DNA of 64,000 bases from Tatumella ptyseos (GTDB lineage: Bacteria > Pseudomonadota > Gammaproteobacteria > Enterobacterales > Enterobacteriaceae), in the NCBI RefSeq assembly GCF_030552895.1, contig NZ_CP130649.1:434001-498000 (forward strand), read 5' to 3'. Shown here in pieces: positions 43,667 through 51,476 of this stretch. How positions within the stretch are numbered: position 1 is the stretch's first letter; every line of letters starts with the position of its first letter. The position numbers were made by a program, and so were the translations under genes. The notes beneath the pieces were generated by a model. It was given only the letters and a program-made list of their open reading frames with translations, was not told where the DNA came from and did no database searches.

Positions 43667-45259
43667 ATGAGTGAATTGGATGCGGATGTGGTGATTGTCG
43701 GTTCTGGCGCTTTGGGAGCAAATGCCGCTTACCAACTGGCGAAAGCAGGAAAATCCGTCATTATGCTAGAAGCGGGGCCTTATGTGCCGCGTTGGAAAGT
43801 CGTTGAGAATTATCGCAATATCGCCAGTAAACGTAACTGGTGTGCTCCTTATCCGAACTTACCCTGGGCCCCTAATTCTTATACTGATGGCTACATCGAT
43901 GCCACGGGGGATGATGATTTTGAATATGTCACGAGTTACTTACGCGTTGCGGGGGGCAGTACACGACATTGGGCATCTGCGTGCTGGCGGCTTCTCCCCA
44001 ACGATTTCAAGATGCAAAGTGTTTATGGTGTTGGTCGAGATTGGCCGATTAGTTACGAGCAACTCGAGCCTTGGTATCTTCGTGCTGAGCAAGAAGTAGG
44101 CGTTGTCGGGACGGGTGATGAAGATCAAAGTGGCCAAGGCAGAGGACATTACCCACCACGCTCTGCTGCCTATCCTTTACCTCCTGAAGCTAAGCCCTAT
44201 ATGGTGCAACGTATGCAGGCGAAGCTAGGGCCACTCGGTTATCAAGTCGTGCATGAGCCACACGGCCGAGTATCGCGTCCTTATGATGGTCGCCCGGCCT
44301 GTGCAGGGAATAACAATTGTGAGCCCATCTGCCCAATTGGTGCGATGTATTCTGGTGATATGCATGTTGATAAAGCCGTTGCCCTTGGCGTCGATTTACG
44401 TACTGAAAGCGTCGCCTTTAAGCTTGAAAAAGCGGGGGATGGCAAGATCACCGCGCTGCATTATCGTAAGCCCGACGGAAGTGATACGCGTCTAACGGCG
44501 AAAGTATTTATCATCGCTGCACATGGATTAGAAACGCCTAAATTACTGCTGATAAACGACTTAGCTAATAGTTCTGATCAGGTAGGTCGTAACTTAATGG
44601 ATCATACTGGACTGAGCTTAACCTTTCTTGCCGATGAACCACTCTGGACCGGACGTGGATCGGTACAACATGGTTCAATTGTTAATCGCCGCGACGAGCC
44701 TAGCCGTGCTAAGCACTCTGCTATCCGATATTCGCTGCGTAATTTGGTGCCAAACGTCGATGTGACGGTCCCTTTATTAAAGCAAGGCTTAATGGGTCGT
44801 CAACTCGATGAGGCTATCCGCGATCGCGCTTCACGTATCATGAATATCAGCACAATGAGTGAGACCTTGCCGAACCCTGCGAATCGAGTTGTCCCCAATT
44901 ATTCGCATAAAGATGCCATTGGTTTACCGATGCTAAAAGTAAACTATCACCTCGACAGCTATGTCCGAGGGATGCGTGACCAAGCGAATTACGATTTCGC
45001 GAATTTCTTACAGGCATTTAACGGGGAAGTCATTGAGGCGCCAACCGGCTGGCGTAATCAGTATCACATCATGGGTACAACAATAATGGGCAATAACCCG
45101 AAAGACTCCGTAGTCGATCCCGATTTACGCTGCTGGGACCATGCCAACCTCTTTTTAGCCACCACTGGTGTTATGCCTTCTTCGGCGACGGTTAACCCAA
45201 CGCTGACGGGTATTGCCTTAGCGCTGCGCTTGGCTGATACCCTGCTTAAGGAGATTTAA
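43667..45259 (+). CDS. GMC-family FAD large subunit of periplasmic dehydrogenase
   Basis: A 530-residue GMC oxidoreductase. The FAD motif VVIVGSGALGANAAYQLA is at the N-terminus, with VAGGSTRHWASACWRL, a cysteine cluster CAGNNNCEPICPIGA at ~206-220 like the iron-sulfur site of gluconate/2-ketogluconate dehydrogenases, and at the end PSSATVNPTLTGIALALRLADTLL. It lacks its own signal, so it would be exported with the Tat subunit. It likely oxidises a sugar, gluconate or polyol at the periplasmic face; the exact substrate is not determinable. Confidence 0.88.
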   Translation: MSELDADVVIVGSGALGANAAYQLAKAGKSVIMLEAGPYVPRWKVVENYRNIASKRNWCAPYPNLPWAPNSYTDGYIDATGDDDFEYVTSYLRVAGGSTRHWASACWRLLPNDFKMQSVYGVGRDWPISYEQLEPWYLRAEQEVGVVGTGDEDQSGQGRGHYPPRSAAYPLPPEAKPYMVQRMQAKLGPLGYQVVHEPHGRVSRPYDGRPACAGNNNCEPICPIGAMYSGDMHVDKAVALGVDLRTESVAFKLEKAGDGKITALHYRKPDGSDTRLTAKVFIIAAHGLETPKLLLINDLANSSDQVGRNLMDHTGLSLTFLADEPLWTGRGSVQHGSIVNRRDEPSRAKHSAIRYSLRNLVPNVDVTVPLLKQGLMGRQLDEAIRDRASRIMNISTMSETLPNPANRVVPNYSHKDAIGLPMLKVNYHLDSYVRGMRDQANYDFANFLQAFNGEVIEAPTGWRNQYHIMGTTIMGNNPKDSVVDPDLRCWDHANLFLATTGVMPSSATVNPTLTGIALALRLADTLLKEI

Positions 45260-45261
45260 CC

Positions 45262-46671
45262 GTGAAATCATTGTTAATGGGTATCGCGCTAACCTGTATC
45301 ATGGTTTCCCTAAGTGATGCAGCGGCCCCTGCCGCGGAGGCTCTACCTGAACTGGTGGCACGGGGCGCCTATCTCGCGACTGCCGGTGATTGTGCGGCAT
45401 GCCATCGCGACACGCAAAGTGATCATCCTTTAGCGGGGGGATATGGTATTCAATCGCCGATGGGGGTAATTTACGCCTCGAATATTACCCCCTCTACACA
45501 GTATGGGATCGGTCGTTATTCACTGGCTGAGTTCATCGCCGTAATGCGTGAAGGTAAAGCACCTGGAGGTCGTTACCTCTATCCCGCAATGCCTTACACG
45601 GCGTTTGCTGGGATGTCTGATCGCGACCTGCAAGCACTTTACTCTTATCTTATGTTGTCCGTTAAACCGGTCGACCATCAAGTTCCCCAGACGGATTTAC
45701 CTTTTCCATTTTCGTTTCGCCCTGTGATGCGGTTGTGGAATGCCCTCTATCTCGATTCGAGACCTATACCTGGAAGCGAAGCGGCTGGCGGCAGCGTTGA
45801 GCGAGGTGAATACTTAGTTAGAACCCTTACTCATTGCTCAACTTGCCACACCCCTCGTAACACGCTAATGGCGGAGCAGCAGGATAAGTTTTTATCCGGT
45901 AGTCAAGTAGGAGGGTGGATAGCCCCCAATATAACGCCGGATCCGCAAGCAGGTATTGGTCAGTGGAGTGAGCAGCAGTTAGTGACTTACTTACAAACCG
46001 GTGCAGTCCATGGCCTCGCTATTGCAGGGGGAGAAATGGGCACTGCGGTACAAAACTCATTTTCGAAATTGAATCAGGATGATTTACTGGCCATTGCTCG
46101 TTACATCAAATCGGTACCGGCCATTCAAGGTGAGGAGCGCCATCATGCCGTGCCAAGTGAAAACCCTGACACGCAGGCTCAAATAGAAACCGGTTTAACG
46201 ATGGATCCGACGGGGTTAACCGCAACACAATCGATGAGCGGAGCGCAATTATATAACGGTGCCTGTGCGACATGCCACGGCAGTGACGGGAAAGGGACTC
46301 AAGATGCACAGCATTTTTACCCTGCATTAGTGGGGTCATCGGCAGTGATGCAACCTACTCCGGCCAACCTGATTATGACCATTGCAGAGGGAATCGATCG
46401 TAGTACGCCGGCAGGGCATGCGTTTATGCCCGAGTTCAGGTCACAATTTACACCCGAGCAGTTAGCGAGAGTGGCTGAGTTCGTGACGCAGAATTTTGGC
46501 GGTAATCGCGCCACGCAAATTTCAGCTCAACAAGTCCGCGAGGCGATGAGTGGTGTAGATAATAGTCATTGGTTGATTAAGTATGCGGCACTGCTGACGT
46601 ATGGCGGGATGGCGGTTGTAATTATCATACTATTACTCGTCGTTACCTTAGTTAAACGTCGTGTTAGATAA
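45262..46671 (+). CDS. Membrane-anchored triheme cytochrome c subunit
   Basis: A 469-residue protein with a signal peptide, three CxxCH heme sites (CAACH at residue 43, CSTCH at ~192, CATCH at ~335) and a C-terminal TM anchor (YGGMAVVIIILLLVVTLV). This is the cytochrome subunit that passes electrons from the FAD subunit to ubiquinone. GTG 45262 has a strong AAGGAG site. It completes the three-subunit dehydrogenase operon. Confidence 0.93.
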   Translation: MKSLLMGIALTCIMVSLSDAAAPAAEALPELVARGAYLATAGDCAACHRDTQSDHPLAGGYGIQSPMGVIYASNITPSTQYGIGRYSLAEFIAVMREGKAPGGRYLYPAMPYTAFAGMSDRDLQALYSYLMLSVKPVDHQVPQTDLPFPFSFRPVMRLWNALYLDSRPIPGSEAAGGSVERGEYLVRTLTHCSTCHTPRNTLMAEQQDKFLSGSQVGGWIAPNITPDPQAGIGQWSEQQLVTYLQTGAVHGLAIAGGEMGTAVQNSFSKLNQDDLLAIARYIKSVPAIQGEERHHAVPSENPDTQAQIETGLTMDPTGLTATQSMSGAQLYNGACATCHGSDGKGTQDAQHFYPALVGSSAVMQPTPANLIMTIAEGIDRSTPAGHAFMPEFRSQFTPEQLARVAEFVTQNFGGNRATQISAQQVREAMSGVDNSHWLIKYAALLTYGGMAVVIIILLLVVTLVKRRVR

Positions 46672-46680
46672 ACATGTGGC

Positions 46681-46721
46681 GGCGAGATACATTGATGTCT
46701 CGCCCTAACATGGTGTTTTTT
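46681..46721 (+). terminator. Terminator after dehydrogenase operon
   Basis: GGCGAGA pairs with TCTCGCC across a 10-base loop, followed after a few bases by a T-rich run (GTGTTTTTT). It starts nine bases after the cytochrome stop. Confidence 0.7.
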
Positions 46722-46878
46722 CCGACATAAATAATGAAAAAAGCATAGAGGGTTAAGGCTTGTTCTAAATCAATGCCGAAATGATATTTCCCTCCTTTCA
46801 TTTACTGCCTAAAATAGAGAGAGTCGCTATCGACACCAATAGTATTTATTTTTTAACTTTTTCTATGGAAGGTGGACT

Positions 46879-47550
46879 GTGCCAGATTGGCTGAATCTCG
46901 CCGCGGAATCATTCTGGCCGATGCTACATGCCGGATTGACCTTTACAATACCTTTAACGCTGATAGCCTTTGTACTAGGCCTATCACTCGGTTTTCTTGT
47001 GGCACTTGCCCGCTTGTATGGACCGAAACCGCTACAGTATTTCGTACGCTTTTATGTCTGGTTGTTCCGAGGCACGCCGTTATTGGTTCAGCTATTCTTA
47101 ATTTTCTACGCATTACCTAGCGTAGGGATCACCATTTCTGCGTTCCCCGCAGCGGTAATAGGGTTTACGCTAAATATCGGCGCTTACTCCTCAGAAATTA
47201 TCCGGGCAACCATTAAGTCGGTACCCGTCAGTCAGTGGGAAGCTGCCCACTCGATTGGGATGAGCTGGCGCCAAGCGTTGATACGCATTATCTTGCCTCA
47301 AGCGGCGAGAATTGCGGTGCCGCCTTTATCGAATACCTTTATCTCATTAGTGAAAGATACCTCCTTAGCATCGGTAATCACCGTGCCAGAGATGTTTCTA
47401 GCCGCACAGCGTATTGCGGCGGTGACTTATCAGCCATTAATTCTGTATATTGAAGCGGCGCTTATCTATCTGTTTTTCAGCACCATTCTTTCAGCATTAC
47501 AAAATAAGCTTGAAAAGCATTTTTCACGTGAAACCGTGACGGGAGGTTAG
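46879..47550 (+). CDS. Amino-acid ABC transporter permease
   Basis: A 223-residue HEQRo permease with a GTG start and GGAAGGTGGA ribosome site. The EAA loop is VPVSQWEAAHSIGMSWRQALIRIILPQAARIAVPPLSNTFISLVKDTSLASVI. Its sequence LFRGTPLLVQLFLIFYALPSVG resembles TcyL/YecS-type cystine or cysteine permeases. It is followed by ATPase and binding protein (permease-ATPase-SBP order). Confidence 0.9.
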   Translation: MPDWLNLAAESFWPMLHAGLTFTIPLTLIAFVLGLSLGFLVALARLYGPKPLQYFVRFYVWLFRGTPLLVQLFLIFYALPSVGITISAFPAAVIGFTLNIGAYSSEIIRATIKSVPVSQWEAAHSIGMSWRQALIRIILPQAARIAVPPLSNTFISLVKDTSLASVITVPEMFLAAQRIAAVTYQPLILYIEAALIYLFFSTILSALQNKLEKHFSRETVTGG

Positions 47551-47554
47551 CGAG

Positions 47555-48319
47555 ATGATTTCATTACAGGGAATTAATAAATATTTTCAGGATAATCATG
47601 TACTGAAAGATATTAGTTTAACGCTCCCCAAAGGGTCAGTGACTGCCTTGATTGGTCCTTCAGGCAGTGGAAAAAGTACCTTACTCCGCTGCGCTAACCT
47701 GCTAGAAATTCCACAGTCTGGGCAACTGCAATTGGGTGACGAGAAACTGGTCTTTACCAAGAAGCCGCCACGTTCGCGAGATATCCAGAAAATTAGTCGA
47801 CAGACGGGGATGGTTTTCCAAAACTTTGCTTTGTTCCCTCATAAAACCGTCATTGAAAATATTACTGAGGGCTTAGTGATTGTGCACCGGATGCCGAAAG
47901 CGGAAGCAATAGCCCGTGCGGAGGCGCTACTTGAAAAAGTTGGCCTGTCACACAAGCGCGATGTACTGCCAGCGACGTTATCCGGTGGGCAGCAACAACG
48001 GGTTGCGATAGCCCGGGCCTTGGCCCCTTCACCCCAAGTATTATTATGTGATGAGCCAACTTCGGCCTTGGACCCAGAATTAGCCGCAGAAGTTGTGGCG
48101 GTCTTACGTCAGTTAGCCAATGAAGGCACGACGATGTTGATGGCGACACACGACTTGCGGCTAGCTGCCTCGGTTGCCAATCAAACGATTTTCCTTGAAG
48201 CGGGGGAGATCGTCGAGACGGCAGATTCAGCAACCCTTTTCCATTCGCCACAAAAAGCCCGTACGGCAGAGTATATTGCCACGCTAACGGAAGGTCTGCC
48301 TGCTGGCAGCCCAACTTAA
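47555..48319 (+). CDS. Amino-acid ABC transporter ATP-binding protein
   Basis: A 254-residue ATPase: Walker [11 protein letters not shown]-loop VFQNFALFPHKTV, signature [15 protein letters not shown], Walker [20 protein letters not shown], switch MATHDL. It follows the permease by four bases and matches the YecC/TcyN-like cystine branch in its LSLTLPKGSVTALIGPSG opening. Confidence 0.92.
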   Translation: MISLQGINKYFQDNHVLKDISLTLPKGSVTALIGPSGSGKSTLLRCANLLEIPQSGQLQLGDEKLVFTKKPPRSRDIQKISRQTGMVFQNFALFPHKTVIENITEGLVIVHRMPKAEAIARAEALLEKVGLSHKRDVLPATLSGGQQQRVAIARALAPSPQVLLCDEPTSALDPELAAEVVAVLRQLANEGTTMLMATHDLRLAASVANQTIFLEAGEIVETADSATLFHSPQKARTAEYIATLTEGLPAGSPT

Positions 48320-48335
48320 TTTACCAGGAGTCGTT

Positions 48336-49106
48336 ATGAAAAAGAATTATCTCGCAGTCGCCGCCATGTTAGTGCCTCTAGGATTTGCCAGTTCAGCCAT
48401 GGCAGATACTCTTGCCAATGTAAAATCTTCAGGTCAATTAAAGATCGGTACAGAGGGGACTTATGCTCCCTTTACCTTTCATACTATCTCGGGAGACCTT
48501 ACGGGTTTTGATGTTGAGATTGGTGAAGCGATTGCTAAACAGCTTAAAGTGAAACCAGTCTTTGTTGAAAGTAAATGGGATGGTCTGATCGCGGGCTTGG
48601 ATGCAAAACGCTACGATGTGGTGATTAATGAAGTGGGTATTAGCCCTGAGCGCCAAAAGAAATATGCATTCTCTGCCCCTTATATTGCCTCTAAAGCGGT
48701 ATTAATCGTTAAAAGTGATAATGACAGCATCCATCAGTTCAGTGATCTTAAAGGCAAAAACTCTGCGCAATCTCTAACTAGTAATTACGCACAGATTGCT
48801 CGTCAATATGGTGCGCAATTGGTGAATACTGATGGCTTTAACCAAGCAGTGGATTTAGTTGTCCAAGGTCGCGCGGATGCAACGGTCAACGATAACCTCT
48901 CTTATCTTGACTTTAAAAAGCACCGAGCTAACGCGCCAGTGAAAGTCGTCGCCTCGGAAGATAATGCCAGCGCGTCAGGTGTGTTAATGCGTAAGGACGA
49001 CACTTCGTTACAAACCGCCATTAATACCGCCCTGGCAGAGCTAAAGAAAGACGGTACTTACCAGAAAATTTCTCAAAAATACTTCGGGGCAGACGTTTCG
49101 CACTAA
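48336..49106 (+). CDS. Amino-acid ABC transporter binding protein (cystine-like)
   Basis: A 256-residue SBP_bac_3 receptor with signal peptide (cut after SAMA). It has GQLKIGTEGTYAPFTFHTISGDLTGFDVEIGEAIAKQLKVKPVFVESKWDGLIAGLDAKRYDVVINEVGI, closely matching FliY/TcyJ cystine-binding proteins. It ends the operon and is followed by a terminator shared with the convergent M20 gene. Confidence 0.9.
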   Translation: MKKNYLAVAAMLVPLGFASSAMADTLANVKSSGQLKIGTEGTYAPFTFHTISGDLTGFDVEIGEAIAKQLKVKPVFVESKWDGLIAGLDAKRYDVVINEVGISPERQKKYAFSAPYIASKAVLIVKSDNDSIHQFSDLKGKNSAQSLTSNYAQIARQYGAQLVNTDGFNQAVDLVVQGRADATVNDNLSYLDFKKHRANAPVKVVASEDNASASGVLMRKDDTSLQTAINTALAELKKDGTYQKISQKYFGADVSH

Positions 49107-49115
49107 CCCCGCCAC

Positions 49116-49140
49116 TGCCCCCTTCTGGGGGCATTATTTT
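49116..49140. terminator. Terminator between binding protein and M20 gene
   Basis: TGCCCCC and GGGGGCA form a 7-bp GC-rich stem around TTCT, followed by TTATTTT. It is directly adjacent to the convergent M20 stop codon and may act both ways. Confidence 0.85.
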
Positions 49141-50282
49141 GCGCGATAGGCGGCTAATGCAGCGATAGCAAAATCGGCCAAATAGCGTGCAGTGGGTAGC
49201 AGTACCTGATCGTTTATCTTGAAAGCGGGGTGGTGCAGGGGATGTTTCTCTCCGGTCCCAATCATCACAAATGTCCCCGGCGTCTGATGCAAATAATACG
49301 CGAAATCTTCGCCAATGGGGCTAGCATCAATCTCTCTAGCAATTAAGCCACTTTTTGTCGCTTGCTCTAAAGCGAAAGCAGCCCAGTGCGGATCGTTAAT
49401 CACTGAAGGAGGGCCAGCCTGCCAGTCAAGATCAATCTTTAGATCAAAAGCGCTCGAGAATCCTAAGATTATCTGTTGAAAACGTTGTTCAATTCTCTGC
49501 CGTGCTTCAACGGAAAAGCTTCTTACCGTCCCTTCTAACCATGCTTGATCGGGAATGATATTCCATGCGCTGCCGCTATGAAACTGAGTGATGGAGACTA
49601 CGGCATTGTCCGCTGATGGGATATTGCGGCTAATGATGGTTTGTAAGCTCGCAATTAACTGACTGCCAATAACGATGGGATCAATACTCTGCTCGGGTTT
49701 TGCAGCATGGCTACCTACCCCTTGAAGGCGAATAGCAAATCGGTCGACTGCTGCGGTTAAGGGCCCATTTTTACAGCCAATAGTCCCTGCTGGCAGTGAG
49801 GGGTCGTTATGGATACCCACTACTGCAAAGGCCTTATCCAACGCCCCCGTGGCAATAATATCTTGCGCACCCACGCCAATCTCTTCCGCAGCTTGAAATA
49901 AAATACGTACAGGTCCCGGTAGCTGATCTTCTTGTCGCTTTAGTAGGATAGCCGCGCCTAAGGCGGCGGTACTGTGAAAATCGTGGCCACAGGCATGCAT
50001 GATGCCGGGATGCTCCGAGCGATAACTAACCTCTGCTTGCTCTTCAATAGGCAGCGCATCAATATCCGAACGAATCACAAAGAGTGGACCCTCGACGGGT
50101 CCAACTTCCGCCACCAATCCGGTGTTAAGCGGAAGATCGAGAATACGTATTTGATAGCGTTCAAGTTGTTGGCGAATACGGCGGGTGGTTTCCACTTCTT
50201 GCGAAGAAAGCTCTGGGAAGCGATGCAGTTCGTGGCGAAACTCGGTGAGGTAAGTCGCAAATTCCTCAGTATTCAAGGACAT
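49134..50282 (-). CDS. M20-family amidohydrolase
   Basis: A 382-residue metallopeptidase/amidohydrolase of the M20D type. Metal-site segments are RSDIDALPIEEQ at ~70, HACGHDFHSTAALGAA at ~97, EEIGVGAQD at ~132, and the end HHPAFKINDQVL. Relatives such as YxeP and hippuricase remove N-acyl groups from amino acids, including N-acetylcysteine. It neighbours a cystine-like transporter and could supply the deacetylase step missing from the yxe-like operon at 15239, which is inference. Confidence 0.88.
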   Translation of the reverse strand: MSLNTEEFATYLTEFRHELHRFPELSSQEVETTRRIRQQLERYQIRILDLPLNTGLVAEVGPVEGPLFVIRSDIDALPIEEQAEVSYRSEHPGIMHACGHDFHSTAALGAAILLKRQEDQLPGPVRILFQAAEEIGVGAQDIIATGALDKAFAVVGIHNDPSLPAGTIGCKNGPLTAAVDRFAIRLQGVGSHAAKPEQSIDPIVIGSQLIASLQTIISRNIPSADNAVVSITQFHSGSAWNIIPDQAWLEGTVRSFSVEARQRIEQRFQQIILGFSSAFDLKIDLDWQAGPPSVINDPHWAAFALEQATKSGLIAREIDASPIGEDFAYYLHQTPGTFVMIGTGEKHPLHHPAFKINDQVLLPTARYLADFAIAALAAYRAK

Positions 50283-50567
50283 CTTCTCGGCCTTATCGTA
50301 GGTACGAATTGGAGTAAATAAAGATGAGCCTATCAGTAACCGTTTCTTTTGTTAAAAAAGGATAAGCGTAAAGCTTAGCAACAATCGATATATGGCTAGG
50401 GTTTTGTGTTCTCGGCAGGGCGATATCAAGTGTCACGTGATCACTTTACGCGGTCACTGGCGAGATTGTCTTGCATCTGAGAAGAGTATTCATTAGATTA
50501 TTTTTAGATGGCTAGATGCCTATACATCTATTTTTTCTTTTGCGATTACTGACTTTAAGGAAACCTG

Positions 50568-51371
50568 ATGCGTCCCCTCAAATTATTGCCATTACTCCTC
50601 GCAAGCGTCCTACTGGCGGCATGTGACAAAGCACCCGAAGATATGTCTCAGATTAAAGTGGGTGTGATCACCGGGGCAGAAGAGCAGGTTGCCGAAGTTG
50701 CGAAACAGGTCGCGAAACAGAAATACGGGTTAAATGTGAATTTAGTCAGCTTCAGTGGATCGATTCTGCCTAACGATGCGACAAATCATGGTGAGCTTGA
50801 TGCCAATGTCTTTCAACATCGGCCTTTCTTGGCACAAGATAATGCCGCCCACGGCTATCATTTAGTCGCCGTGGGGAATACCTTTGTTTTTCCGATTGCG
50901 GCCTACTCTCGTCATATTCATTCTGTGTCGCAGCTCAAGGATTATGCGACCGTTGCAGTACCCAATGATCCGACTAACTTAGGGCGGGCGCTGCTGCTGT
51001 TAGAAAAGCAGGGGCTACTCAGCTTGGCGCCGGGTAAAGGCCTTTTACCCACCACATTGGACATTACCCAAAATCCTCGCCATCTGACCATTCTGCAGTT
51101 GGAAGGGGCGCAGTTACCGCACGTATTGGATGATCCTAAGGTGGCGATTGCTATTATCAGTACCACCTATATCCAACAAACCGGGCTATCGCCGCTGCGC
51201 GATAGCTTATTTATCGAAGATAAGCACTCGCCTTATGTCAACATCATCGTTAGCCGTGAAGATAACCGCCAAGCGAAAAACGTGCAGGAGTTTGTACAAG
51301 CTTATCAATCTCCAGAAGTGGCAAAAGCCGCAGAACGCTTGTTCAAAGGCGGCGCTATTGCGGGCTGGTAA
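50568..51371 (+). CDS. MetQ/NlpA-family lipoprotein (orphan)
   Basis: A 267-residue lipoprotein with a lipobox (SVLLAAC, Cys19) and NlpA/MetQ features: IKVGVITGAEEQVAEVAKQVAKQ, DANVFQHRPFLAQDN, VAVPNDPTNLGRALLLLEKQGL, and AIISTTYIQQTGL. It is a periplasmic methionine-type receptor. No metN or metI adjoins it, so it either works with a distant transporter or is an NlpA-like orphan. Ribosome site AAGGAAA. Confidence 0.88.
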   Translation: MRPLKLLPLLLASVLLAACDKAPEDMSQIKVGVITGAEEQVAEVAKQVAKQKYGLNVNLVSFSGSILPNDATNHGELDANVFQHRPFLAQDNAAHGYHLVAVGNTFVFPIAAYSRHIHSVSQLKDYATVAVPNDPTNLGRALLLLEKQGLLSLAPGKGLLPTTLDITQNPRHLTILQLEGAQLPHVLDDPKVAIAIISTTYIQQTGLSPLRDSLFIEDKHSPYVNIIVSREDNRQAKNVQEFVQAYQSPEVAKAAERLFKGGAIAGW

Positions 51372-51425
51372 TCAGCGTGAGAACCGATAACAGCTGAGCA
51401 TAAACGATGTTAAAAGCGTACTAAC

Positions 51426-51476
51426 AATGCTAACTTTTTAAAGTAAGTAAAACCTACATATAAAAAGTCGTACAAA
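51426..51476. repeat. Left 51-bp direct repeat of the RTX/T1SS island
   Basis: It matches 62066-62116 at 42 of 51 positions without gaps, including a shared AAAGTAAGTAAAAC core. It overlaps the last ~7 codons of the RTX gene. Confidence 0.75.
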
